DNA of 64,000 nt from Bacteroidales bacterium UBA5833 (GTDB lineage: Bacteria > Bacteroidota > Bacteroidia > Bacteroidales > Lentimicrobiaceae), in the NCBI GenBank assembly GCA_002433025.1, contig DJGZ01000083.1:1-64000 (forward strand). Reading direction: 5' to 3'. Of the stretch, positions 16,133 through 25,600 are shown one piece after another (the stretch's first letter is position 1; every line of letters begins with the position of its first letter). The notes beneath the pieces were generated by a model. The model saw only the letters and a program-made list of their open reading frames with translations. It did no database searches and had not been told where the DNA came from. Both the position numbers and the translations under genes were made by a program.

Positions 16133-17524
16133 TTACTTTTTCATGATGGCTTCAATTTCGGCAACCGTTTTAGGTATCGGCCTGCCGAGCACACGGTTAC
16201 CGCTTTCAGTCACCAGCACATCGTCTTCGATACGGATGCCACCAAAGTCCTTATATGTTTCAACTTTTTCGTAGTTGATAAATTCCGTGAACCTGCCTTC
16301 GGCTTTCCATTGGTCAATCAGGGCAGGGATAAAGTAGATGCCCGGCTCCACGGTAAGCACGAAGCCAGGTTGCAGGCGTCGGCCAAGGCGGAGGAATGCC
16401 GTGCCGAACTGGGATGCGCGGGTAATCTCTTCGTCATAGCCTACATAGTTTTCGCCCAGATTTTCCATATCGTGCACATCCATACCCATCATATGGCCCA
16501 GTCCATGCGGAAAAAAGAGGGCATGAGCGCCGGCTTCAACCGCTGCACCGGTATCGCCCTTCATCAAACCAAGGGCTTTCAGGCCATCAGCAATGGTTTT
16601 CGCAGCCAGCAGGTGAACTTCGCGGTAAGGGATACCGGGTTTTATGGCGGCAATGGCGTTCAGGTTCGCGTTCAGCACAATTTCATAAATTCCGCGCTGC
16701 CGCCCGTTGAACTTTCCGCCTACGGGAACCGTACGGGTAATGTCACTCGAATAAAGGCTCTCAACCGATTCGCAACCGGCATCCACCACCATCATGCGCC
16801 CTTCGGAAAGGGTATTGCCATGATAGTGATTGTGCAGGGTTTGCCCGTTGATGCTCAGGATAACCGGGAATGAAACCGGGCCGGCATTCGCCAGGGCGAT
16901 TCCCTCGATGGTACCTGCAATTTCCTGTTCTACGATCCCGGGGTGTGCCATTTTCATAGCGGTAGTGTGCATCAGGTAAGCCACATCGACCATTTTTTCA
17001 ATTTCGGCAATTTCTTCGGCTGACTTGATGCTGCGTAGTTTCACAACCGCTCTGATCAGTTCAACCGAGGCAGCCGCTTTCTGCTCTGCCACCGGAATAC
17101 CCAGCAACGTCAAGAGCTGTATTTTGGTTTCGCCGCGGTATGGCGGTAAAAAATGTACTTTACGCCCTTTTTTCAACGCTTCGGCGATGGTGTCGCCAAA
17201 TTCCGGAAGTGGAGCAGTACGATCAATGCCAGCCAGCTTTCCCCGGTCAGCCATCGAAGGCTGGGGCCCCATCCAGATGATGTCGTCCATATCCACATCG
17301 TTGCCGAAAAGCATATCCGTCCCATTGTCGAAATCAATAATAGCGGCCAGATCGGGTTGGTTAAGGCCAAAAAAGTAGCTGAACGTACTGTCCTGCCTGA
17401 AATGGTAAGTATTGGCCGGATAATTGAAAGCAGCTTCGGTGTTACCCGGAAAAACGGCAATTCCTGATTTGATTTCCCTGCGAAGGGCTTCACGCCTGCC
17501 GGCGTATGTTCCTGGAGCAAACAT
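16133..17524 (-). CDS. pepP: Xaa-Pro aminopeptidase (M24B), paralogue 1
   Basis: This 463-residue metallopeptidase removes N-terminal residues ahead of proline. An aminopeptidase P N-domain (about 1-150) is followed by a pita-bread catalytic domain with all five metal ligands visible: Asp in MVVDAGCE, Asp in SSDITRTV, His in GLGHMMGMDVHD, Glu in TVEPGIYF and Glu in GIRIEDDVLV. It has no signal peptide. It lies next to a second M24B gene (17733-19019) but the two sequences are clearly divergent, so this is not a recent duplication. A -7 box lies about 45 nt upstream. Symbol assignment is tentative because two genes qualify. Confidence 0.9.
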   Translation of the reverse strand: MFAPGTYAGRREALRREIKSGIAVFPGNTEAAFNYPANTYHFRQDSTFSYFFGLNQPDLAAIIDFDNGTDMLFGNDVDMDDIIWMGPQPSMADRGKLAGIDRTAPLPEFGDTIAEALKKGRKVHFLPPYRGETKIQLLTLLGIPVAEQKAAASVELIRAVVKLRSIKSAEEIAEIEKMVDVAYLMHTTAMKMAHPGIVEQEIAGTIEGIALANAGPVSFPVILSINGQTLHNHYHGNTLSEGRMMVVDAGCESVESLYSSDITRTVPVGGKFNGRQRGIYEIVLNANLNAIAAIKPGIPYREVHLLAAKTIADGLKALGLMKGDTGAAVEAGAHALFFPHGLGHMMGMDVHDMENLGENYVGYDEEITRASQFGTAFLRLGRRLQPGFVLTVEPGIYFIPALIDQWKAEGRFTEFINYEKVETYKDFGGIRIEDDVLVTESGNRVLGRPIPKTVAEIEAIMKK

Positions 17525-17566
17525 ATATTTAAGTGTTATAGATTTAAAAAAAGGTGTTCAGTTTGA

Positions 17567-17574
17567 CAAAAATA
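17567..17574 (-). promoter_or_regulatory. -7 promoter box of Xaa-Pro aminopeptidase 1
   Basis: The minus strand reads TATTTTTG, matching TAnnTTTG. It suggests that this gene is transcribed independently of the upstream paralogue. Confidence 0.55.
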
Positions 17575-17732
17575 GCATTTTCAACCGGAATGCCGGCGTC
17601 TTTTACCAGGGAACCTGAAAAAAGGGCTTTCCTTTCGTGCTGATTACAGCACATTCAGGGACCTAATCCTTTATCAACCGAAGATAACCCTGGCAAATGA
17701 GGCAACTTGTGATTGGCTGAAATATCCCGCGG

Positions 17733-19019
17733 CTAATTTGCCATCAGCGCCTCAATGTCATCCGGCTCAATGGGGATGTGGGCCATCAGGTCAACAGGTT
17801 CTTCATCAACAATAATATCATTTTCCAGTCGTATGCCAAAACCTTCTTCCGGAATATAGATAGCTGGTTCGCAACTCAGCACCATCCCCTTACGCAAAGG
17901 ATGTTGTTTGCTTCCGACATCATGCACATCCAGGCCCATAAAATGTGAAGTGCCGTGCATGTAATATTTAAAGAATAACGGGTTTTCGGGATCCTGTTTT
18001 TCAACATCCTCGCGGCTGAACAAACCCAGATCAATCAACTCGCTTTCAACAATTTTACAGATTTCGGAATGATACTTATCGATAGTTGTTCCTGGAACCA
18101 GCATCCTGGATGCCTTGCGTAACACCCTCAATACCGCTTCATACACCTGACGCTGGCGGGGAGAGAATTTTCCGTTAACCGGAATGGTGCGCGAACAATC
18201 ACCGGCATAATTGCCGTATTCTGCACCGAAATCCAGCAACAACAGGTCACCGTCTTTGCAAACCTGATCGTTCTGATTATAGTGCAGAATGCAATTATTT
18301 GCCCCTGACGCAATGATGGGCGGATAGGCATGTCCCGATGCTCCGTTCCGCAGAAACTCATGGGAAATCTCTGCTTCAACTTCATATTCCAGAACCCCTG
18401 GTTTCACAAAGTTCAATACCCTTCCGAAAGCATCCCCCGTAATCTCGCAGGCCCGGCTGATCATCTCAATTTCTTCAGGTTCCTTAACCATCCGCAGGTC
18501 GGTAAGCAGTGGGGCCAGCCGTTCAAATGCATGCAGCGGATAATCATGCCTGAGTTGCTGCATAAACCGCAGGTCCCGCGAAGGCACCTCGGTGGTAAAA
18601 CGGGGGTTTTCATTCTGATTAAGATATACAAATTCTGCACGGGCCATCAGATCACGGAATGTGTTATCAAAATCATCAAGCCACCTGACCGTTTTCACCC
18701 CTGAAATCTCTGTCACCTGTTCAAGTGTATACTTATGACCATACCAGGTAACCATCCGGTCATTTGTTCTGACAGTAAAAACAATCTCACGCATTGCTTC
18801 AACCGGATGGTTAGGAAAAAGTGTAAGTATACATTTCTCCTGGTCTAGTCCGGTCAGGTAAAACAAATCGCTGTTCTGCCTGTAAACGAAACACTGGTCG
18901 CCATTGCGGGGCATTTCATCATTTGCATTTATAACAGCCAGGGCATTGGGCTTAAGTTTTTTCTCAAGCTTGGCACGGTTTTTCCTGAACAAATCAGGGT
19001 CAATGGTATTGTATCGCAT
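17733..19019 (-). CDS. Xaa-Pro aminopeptidase (M24B), paralogue 2
   Basis: This 428-residue dinuclear metallopeptidase has an N-domain (about 1-165) containing NGDQCFVYRQNSDLFYLTG, a strong aminopeptidase P signature. The catalytic domain keeps Asp in LLLDFGAEYGN, Asp in AGDCSRTIP, His in GTSHFMGLDVHD, Glu in SCEPAIYIPE and Glu in IRLENDIIV. It has no signal peptide, so it probably works in cytoplasmic peptide turnover. Its sequence is nearer to classical PepP than paralogue 1, which lies 208 nt downstream. Confidence 0.92.
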   Translation of the reverse strand: MRYNTIDPDLFRKNRAKLEKKLKPNALAVINANDEMPRNGDQCFVYRQNSDLFYLTGLDQEKCILTLFPNHPVEAMREIVFTVRTNDRMVTWYGHKYTLEQVTEISGVKTVRWLDDFDNTFRDLMARAEFVYLNQNENPRFTTEVPSRDLRFMQQLRHDYPLHAFERLAPLLTDLRMVKEPEEIEMISRACEITGDAFGRVLNFVKPGVLEYEVEAEISHEFLRNGASGHAYPPIIASGANNCILHYNQNDQVCKDGDLLLLDFGAEYGNYAGDCSRTIPVNGKFSPRQRQVYEAVLRVLRKASRMLVPGTTIDKYHSEICKIVESELIDLGLFSREDVEKQDPENPLFFKYYMHGTSHFMGLDVHDVGSKQHPLRKGMVLSCEPAIYIPEEGFGIRLENDIIVDEEPVDLMAHIPIEPDDIEALMAN

Positions 19020-19150
19020 GGTTGAAATAATTTAGATTTATTTTAATTTAGGCCGTGGGCTTGTATCTACTCTGTTAATGATTAAATTTGTTAACCAAAG
19101 TATTGACAAGTTTCAATATGTGCGGGCAGAACAAATGTAAGAACATATTG

Positions 19151-19181
19151 TTTGCTGACCCGGCAAAAGCATTTAATTTTC
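19151..19181 (+). promoter_or_regulatory. Promoter of the sdhCAB/frdCAB operon
   Basis: TTTG (19151-19154) and TAATTTTC (19174-19181, one mismatch to TAnnTTTG) are 19 nt apart, the usual spacing in this phylum. The ATG of the first gene is 26 nt downstream. Confidence 0.55.
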
Positions 19182-19206
19182 TGTTAACAATAACCACTTA
19201 TCGCTC

Positions 19207-19869
19207 ATGGCATTAAAGTACTCATCCATCACCAAAAAGATCATAATGGCGCTGGCAGGATTGTTCCTGATCAGCTTCCTGATCGTTCATCTGAGCATCA
19301 ACCTGCTGATCCTTAAAAACGACGGCAGGGAAGCATTCAACCTGGCCGCCCATTTCATGGTCACAAACCCCTTGATACAGGCAATGCAATGGGTGCTGTT
19401 CGGAGGCTTTATCATTCATATCCTTGTTGGCACAGTGCTGCAGATACAGAACTGGATGGCCCGTCCAACGCGCTACAAGGTTGAAGGATACTCCCATACT
19501 TCCTTCTTCTCCAAATTCATGATCCATACAGGGGCAATTATTTTGGCATTTCTTGTACTGCACCTGATCAACTTTTTCTTCAGGGCCAAATTCGGAGAAA
19601 TGCCCGAAATAATGATCGGCGATAAACAATATGAAGATATGGGTCTGCTGGTGATTGAGAAATTCAAGAGCTTACCTTATGTGTTGATGTATATTTTCTG
19701 GCTGCTTTTCCTGGGATTTCATCTGGATCATGCCTTTCATTCTGCGCTTCAGTCGCTGGGATTAAACCACAACAAATACACGCCGGCAGCTTTCGGCCTC
19801 AGCCGGGCACTGGCCATTCTGATCGCAGGTGGTTTTATCCTTATCCCGTTGATCATTTACATAAGTTAA
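19207..19869 (+). CDS. sdhC: Succinate dehydrogenase/fumarate reductase cytochrome b subunit
   Basis: This 220-residue membrane anchor of complex II has five transmembrane helices. His residues placed in the helices (IVHLSIN, LAAHFMV, IHILVG, LVLHLINFF) are candidates for ligating two b hemes, as in the B. subtilis/Wolinella-type single-anchor enzymes. In Bacteroidetes the complex usually works as a fumarate reductase passing electrons from menaquinone, but direction cannot be read from sequence. It is the first gene of three; the flavoprotein gene follows after 29 nt. Confidence 0.92.
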   Translation: MALKYSSITKKIIMALAGLFLISFLIVHLSINLLILKNDGREAFNLAAHFMVTNPLIQAMQWVLFGGFIIHILVGTVLQIQNWMARPTRYKVEGYSHTSFFSKFMIHTGAIILAFLVLHLINFFFRAKFGEMPEIMIGDKQYEDMGLLVIEKFKSLPYVLMYIFWLLFLGFHLDHAFHSALQSLGLNHNKYTPAAFGLSRALAILIAGGFILIPLIIYIS

Positions 19870-19898
19870 TCATTCACTGACAAAAAAGCACTTCAGAT

Positions 19899-21839
19899 AT
19901 GGCTGAACTTAATTCGAAGATACCCAAAGGGCAGTTGGCCGAGAAATGGACCAATTACAAAGCGAATACCAACCTGGTTAATCCGGCGAACAAACGCAGA
20001 CTGGAAATTATTGTTGTAGGAACCGGTCTGGCAGGAGCATCTGCTGCTGCCAGCCTTGCTGAACTGGGTTTTAAGGTAAAAAATTTCTGTTATCAGGATA
20101 GCCCGCGCAGGGCGCACAGCATTGCAGCCCAGGGAGGTATCAATGCAGCAAAGAACTACCAGAACGACGGCGACAGTGTTTACCGCCTTTTTTACGATAC
20201 CATCAAGGGGGGCGACTACCGTGCCCGGGAAGCCAACGTTTACCGGCTGGCCGAAGTGAGCAACGCCATTATTGATCAGTGCGTGGCACAAGGTGTTCCG
20301 TTTGCCCGCGAATATGGCGGATTGCTCGACAACCGCTCTTTCGGAGGAGCACAGGTTTCGCGTACCTTTTACGCACGCGGCCAGACCGGACAGCAACTGC
20401 TGCTCGGAGCCTACAGCGCCCTCAGCCGCCAGGTAAAAAAAGGTAATGTTGAACTCTACACCCGTCACGAAATGCTCGACGTAGTGCTTGTCGAAGGTCG
20501 TGCAAGGGGTATTGTCGTTCGCGACATGGTTACCGGGGCCATCGAAAGATATGCCGCCCATGCAGTAGTACTGGCCACCGGTGGTTATGGCAATGTCTTC
20601 TTCCTGTCGACAAATGCCATGGGTTCCAACGCCACTGCCATCTGGAAGGCATATAAACGCGGAGCATATTTCGGAAACCCGAGTTTTACACAGATTCATC
20701 CTACCTGTATCCCGGTCCACGGCGACTTCCAGTCGAAACTCACCCTGATGAGTGAGAGCCTCCGTAACGACGGCCGCATCTGGGTGCCCAAAAGCAAGGA
20801 AGATGCCGAAAAAATCAGGCAGGGCAAACTGAAACCCACACAGATAAAAGAAGAAGACCGCGATTATTACCTCGAACGCCGTTACCCGGCCTTCGGCAAC
20901 CTGGTACCCCGCGACGTGGCCTCCCGGGCCGCCAAAGAACGATGCGACGCCGGTTACGGTGTGGGAGATACAGGCCTGGCCGTTTACCTCGACTTCAGCG
21001 ATGCCATCAACCGCCTGGGCAAGAAAGTAATAGAAGCACGCTATGGCAACCTCTTCCAGATGTATGAAAAAATCGTGGACGAGAACCCTTATGAAACGCC
21101 GATGATGATTTACCCGGCCGTTCACTATACCATGGGCGGTCTTTGGGTTGATTACGAACTGATGACCACTATTCCGGGCTTGTATGCAATCGGTGAGGCC
21201 AACTTCAGCGACCACGGCGCCAACCGCCTCGGTGCTTCGGCACTGATGCAGGGCCTGGCCGACGGATATTTCGTTCTTCCCTATACCATTCAGAATTACC
21301 TCTCTGACCAGATCAGGGTTCCCAAATTCTCGACCGATCTGCCTGAGTTCAAACAAACTGAGGAAGAGGCAGCGGGCAGGCTCCGCAAGCTGATGGAAGT
21401 AAAGGGAAAACAAACCGTTGACAGCTTCCATAAACGGCTGGGCCACATCATGTGGGAATATGTAGGTATGGGCCGCAATGAAGCCGGGCTGAAAAAAGCG
21501 ATTGTTGAGATAGCAAAACTCAGGGAAGAGTTCTGGAAAGATGTGAAAATCACCGGTGAGCTGAACGAGATCAATCCCGAGTTGGAAAAGGCCGGACGTG
21601 TGGCCGACTTTCTGGAACTTGGCGAGCTGATGGCCCGCGACGCGCTGATCCGCAACGAGTCATGCGGCGGCCACTTCCGCGAGGAATACCAGACCCCCGA
21701 AGGAGAAGCGCTGCGCGACGACCAGAACCTGATGTACGTTGCAGCCTGGGAATTTACCGGCGACAGCGCCGAACCCCGGCTCAACAAGGAAGCGCTCGAC
21801 TACGAATTTGTGGAAGTAAAACAGAGGAATTACAAGTAA
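19899..21839 (+). CDS. sdhA: Succinate dehydrogenase/fumarate reductase flavoprotein subunit
   Basis: This 646-residue catalytic subunit interconverts succinate and fumarate. FAD-binding features are the GTGLAGASAAASLAELG Rossmann loop (about 42-58), the covalent-FAD His in RRAHSIAAQGGINAAKN, and VVLATGGYGNVFF. The active-site capping region has GQTGQQLL and QIHPTCIPV, and the C-terminal FAD loop carries GEANFSDHGANRLGASALMQGL. Length and lack of truncation suit the epsilon-proteobacterial/Bacteroidetes type. It is co-transcribed with the cytochrome and iron-sulfur subunit genes. Confidence 0.95.
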   Translation: MAELNSKIPKGQLAEKWTNYKANTNLVNPANKRRLEIIVVGTGLAGASAAASLAELGFKVKNFCYQDSPRRAHSIAAQGGINAAKNYQNDGDSVYRLFYDTIKGGDYRAREANVYRLAEVSNAIIDQCVAQGVPFAREYGGLLDNRSFGGAQVSRTFYARGQTGQQLLLGAYSALSRQVKKGNVELYTRHEMLDVVLVEGRARGIVVRDMVTGAIERYAAHAVVLATGGYGNVFFLSTNAMGSNATAIWKAYKRGAYFGNPSFTQIHPTCIPVHGDFQSKLTLMSESLRNDGRIWVPKSKEDAEKIRQGKLKPTQIKEEDRDYYLERRYPAFGNLVPRDVASRAAKERCDAGYGVGDTGLAVYLDFSDAINRLGKKVIEARYGNLFQMYEKIVDENPYETPMMIYPAVHYTMGGLWVDYELMTTIPGLYAIGEANFSDHGANRLGASALMQGLADGYFVLPYTIQNYLSDQIRVPKFSTDLPEFKQTEEEAAGRLRKLMEVKGKQTVDSFHKRLGHIMWEYVGMGRNEAGLKKAIVEIAKLREEFWKDVKITGELNEINPELEKAGRVADFLELGELMARDALIRNESCGGHFREEYQTPEGEALRDDQNLMYVAAWEFTGDSAEPRLNKEALDYEFVEVKQRNYK

Positions 21840-21851
21840 AAACTACCGAAC

Positions 21852-22625
21852 ATGGACCTTACACTCAAGATATGGCGTCAGAAAAACGCCACCAGTAAAG
21901 GAAAATTCGTCACCTACAAGGTAACCGGCATATCGCCTAACAGTTCCTTCCTCGAAATGATGGACATACTGAACGAAGGGCTGGTCGTAAAAGGCGAAGA
22001 CCCCGTTGCCTTCGACCACGACTGCCGCGAAGGCATCTGTGGCGCATGCAGCATGTATATCAACGGAAGGCCGCATGGCCCTGACAAAGCCATCACTACC
22101 TGCCAGTTGCATATGCGGAAGTTTAAGGATGGCGACACCATCGTGATCGAGCCATGGAGGGCCAGACCTTTCCCGGTACTGAAAGACCTGATTGTTGACC
22201 GCACTGCCTTCGACAAAATCATACAGGCCGGGGGCTATATCTCTGTAAATACCGGTGGAATTCCTGATGCCAATGCCATACCCATTCCCAGGGCCAGTGC
22301 CGAACTTTCGATGGATGCCGCCGCCTGTATCGGCTGCGGAGCCTGCGTAGCCGCCTGTAAAAATGCTTCGGCCATGCTTTTTGTATCGGCCAAGGTATCG
22401 CAGTTTGCTTTGCTGCCTCAGGGGAAACCCGAAGCGGCAGAACGCGTTCAGGCCATGGTAGCCGAAATGGACCGACTGGGATTCGGCAACTGCACCAATA
22501 CCGGCGCATGCGAGGCCGAATGCCCCAAGGAAATCTCCATCAGCAACATCGCCAGGATGAACCGTGAATTCCTCTCGGCCAAAGTCGGGGCGCAGATTCC
22601 TAAAGAACAAGCCGGAGGATTTTAA
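21852..22625 (+). CDS. sdhB: Succinate dehydrogenase/fumarate reductase iron-sulfur subunit
   Basis: This 257-residue electron-transfer subunit has a 2Fe-2S plant-type ferredoxin domain with Cys in DCREGICGACSMYING and TTCQLHM. A C-terminal bacterial ferredoxin domain carries CIGCGACVAACKNA and the second set GNCTNTGACEAECPKEI, for the 4Fe-4S and 3Fe-4S centres. It links the flavin to the quinone site in the membrane anchor. It starts 12 nt after sdhA and ends the operon. No obvious terminator was seen before the next gene. Confidence 0.95.
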   Translation: MDLTLKIWRQKNATSKGKFVTYKVTGISPNSSFLEMMDILNEGLVVKGEDPVAFDHDCREGICGACSMYINGRPHGPDKAITTCQLHMRKFKDGDTIVIEPWRARPFPVLKDLIVDRTAFDKIIQAGGYISVNTGGIPDANAIPIPRASAELSMDAAACIGCGACVAACKNASAMLFVSAKVSQFALLPQGKPEAAERVQAMVAEMDRLGFGNCTNTGACEAECPKEISISNIARMNREFLSAKVGAQIPKEQAGGF

Positions 22626-22673
22626 CCCAATCAGCTTTCACCGCTGCTTTTTACTGTTATTAAATTATCCGGT

Positions 22674-25600
22674 ATGAAATTTCTGGTTATCCTGCTGCTT
22701 ACTGCAATCACCGCAGTAAGCAGTTTTTGTCAGCAGGCCCCGGCGCGGGGAAAAACCGCACTACCTGAAATCAACGGAATTCACCGTTCCATTCAGCCAG
22801 GCTCAGCATTGCCGGATTATCCCAGACTGACCCTCCCTGAACAGGCGAAGCACATAAGCCTTCCCCCGGTAGCCGACAATTCGGGACAACCCTATCTCAG
22901 GCCGGTATTCAGGCAGGCAGGCGCTTCATGCGGACAATCCTCCACCGTTGGCTATAATTTCTGCTACGAAATCAACAGACTCAGACAGCTGCCATCCGAC
23001 ACCGCGCTGAATACTTATCCCGACCACTTTACCTATAATTTTATGAATGCCACCGAGCCATATTATGGTGAAGGGGTCAGCTATTTTCACACTTTTGACA
23101 TCCTTTACGATGCCGGCAATCCAACTGAAGCCGTTTACGGGCCGATCACGCTGGAGGATGATTTTTTCTGGATGAGTGGCTACGAAAAGTACTACAGTGC
23201 GATGAAAAACCGACTTGGCTCAGTACGGTCAATACATGCCGGAACCCCCGAAGGCCTTGAAATTCTGAAGCACTGGATCCATAATCATCATGAAGGCTCG
23301 GCCATCGGTGGGGTTGCAAGCTTTTATGCAGGGATGAATAACGTCGCCCATCTCCCCCCTGCTTCCCCGGAAGCAGGAAAATCAGTGGTTACCGCCTGGC
23401 TTCCGACAGCTTCCCATGCCATGACCATTGTCGGCTACAACGATTCCATCAGGTTCGACCGAAACGGGGATAACATGTTCACCAATCATCTGGATATCAA
23501 CAATGATGGCATTGTTGACATGAAAGACTGGGAAACCGGTGGATTGAAATTCGTAAACTCCTACGGCCCTGACTGGGAGAACAACGGATTCTGTTATATG
23601 CTCTATTCCACATTGGCTACAGAGTATGGGAAAGGAGGCATCTGGAATAATTCGGCGCATGTGCTGTTCCCGGATACTGCTTATACTCCCGGACTGACCA
23701 TTTCAGCAAAAGTAAAATACAACAAAAGGGGCCGGATCAGGATTTCAGCCGGGGTAAGCACCGACACTTCAGGATTCTATCCTGAAAAGGAGTTGCAGTT
23801 TTCCATCTTTAATTATCAGGGAGGTGATTACTATATGACCGGGAGTCGTTTACCCGACGGCAAAACGCTTGAAATGGGCCTCGATATTACCCCTTTGCTG
23901 AGCTACATCCATCCGGGACAGCCTGCCAGGATTTTCCTGATTATCGATGAAAATGATCCCGACCATAGCGGTGAAGGATTAATCCTGGAATTCAGCACCA
24001 TCAGTTACCTTACGGGAAGTCCGGAAACCTTTTCGGGTGATGAAACCCCGGTTGCCATCGCCGACAACGGCAGAACACTCGTTTCAGCCATCATTCAGGT
24101 TCAGCCTGACCCTCCGGTAATTCTTACTGAAGATATCATTATAATACCTGAAGATACAGAGGATTTCTCATTTACTCCTGTTATCAGCGGCGGAACCAAT
24201 CCGGTTGAACTCATGTACGGCCAGATATATTTTCAGGGCGACAGCACTGGCATCTATCCCCAGCACCAGGGAGAAGATCTGCAGCCATCCAATCGAACCA
24301 ATGGATTTGCAAGGGTAGCCATGCCTTTCTCATTTCCATTTTTTGGCGAAACATTCGACACCCTCTACATGCATGTAAACGGATACCTCATGTTTACCGG
24401 GGAGGATATGCCTTATTACTACCAGTTATATGACGAACAATATCTGCGTCAGATCAGGGCCATCGCCCCTTTTCTCAACAGAAACCTCAGGCAGAACACG
24501 AGCGGAGATTACCTGAAAGTCAATCTTACTCCCGAAAAAGCTGTTTTTACCTGGAAATTAACTTTTGGTACAATACCCGGATCCGCTGAATTTTCTGCAA
24601 TACTTTATCCCGACGGCACCATTGAGTTTCAGTATGGAAATTCAGCAGGAGGCGATAAAACTATACCGGTCTCCGGCATCAGCAAGGGAAATAATGAAGC
24701 CTGCCTGCTTACCTCATTCTCAGGAAAAAGGCCGGCTTCCGGTAAATTTTTCCGTTTCGTTCCTTCGGACCTGCCGGGGAATGTTACAATAACCGATGAC
24801 AGAAACATCACGATTCAGAACATCCGGCGGCCTGCAGCAGGAAGTATGCTGCTGATAGCCAGAGACAGGAACAGGCTTACCTGCCACAAGGAAATTACCC
24901 TGACTACCGGTCCGGCCGTGAAGATCAGTTTAACCAACCCCGGCATATTACCGCGCCCGGGAACAGTAAACGACCTTACCATCAGCCTTAGCAATCACAG
25001 TACTATTCCTGTCAGTCAGGCCATTTTCAGTCTTAAGACCGCGTCCTCAAATATTACCGTTGCCGGCGATCCCGTTACAGGCTTAAATATTCAACCCGGC
25101 CAGACGATTCATATCCGGGACCGGTTCAGCGTAATTATCCCTGACACCATTCAGGGAGAACAGCCATTTTTATTAAAAGGCACGCTGGACACCGGCTCCG
25201 GAAAAACAGATGTTTCCGGTGAATTCACCATTGCAGGGATTCAGATAGTGATTACCCCGCCAGCAGTTCTGGATAACGGAAACAACCTTGCTGAACCCGG
25301 TGAAGCAATATCACTGGCCTTTAACCTATACAACTACGGCAAATCTCCCGTGGGAAATATTACTGCTTCTATTGGGCTTGCGACGCCCTATGCGGCGGTG
25401 AGCGGAAAAAATACTATCGAAGCGGGATTCCTCAACGGGCATGACCGTATTAAGCTGGTTTTTCCTGTGAAAATCAATGATGCAGTTCCGGCTGGCAGTT
25501 ATATGCAGGTCAACCTTAACCTTTTAACAGAATACGGGCAGCAGTATACTGAAACTTTTGGCATTCAGATCGGCAACGCTGCAATTGCCGTTATCGACAA

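Noticed and set aside
16022..16873. 283-codon plus-strand ORF opposite the aminopeptidase
   Set aside because: It overlaps a conserved M24B gene and shows no recognisable protein features.
19893..21446. 517-codon antisense ORF opposite sdhA
   Set aside because: It has no signal, domain or start context, and sdhA on the other strand has unmistakable motifs; it is a composition artefact.
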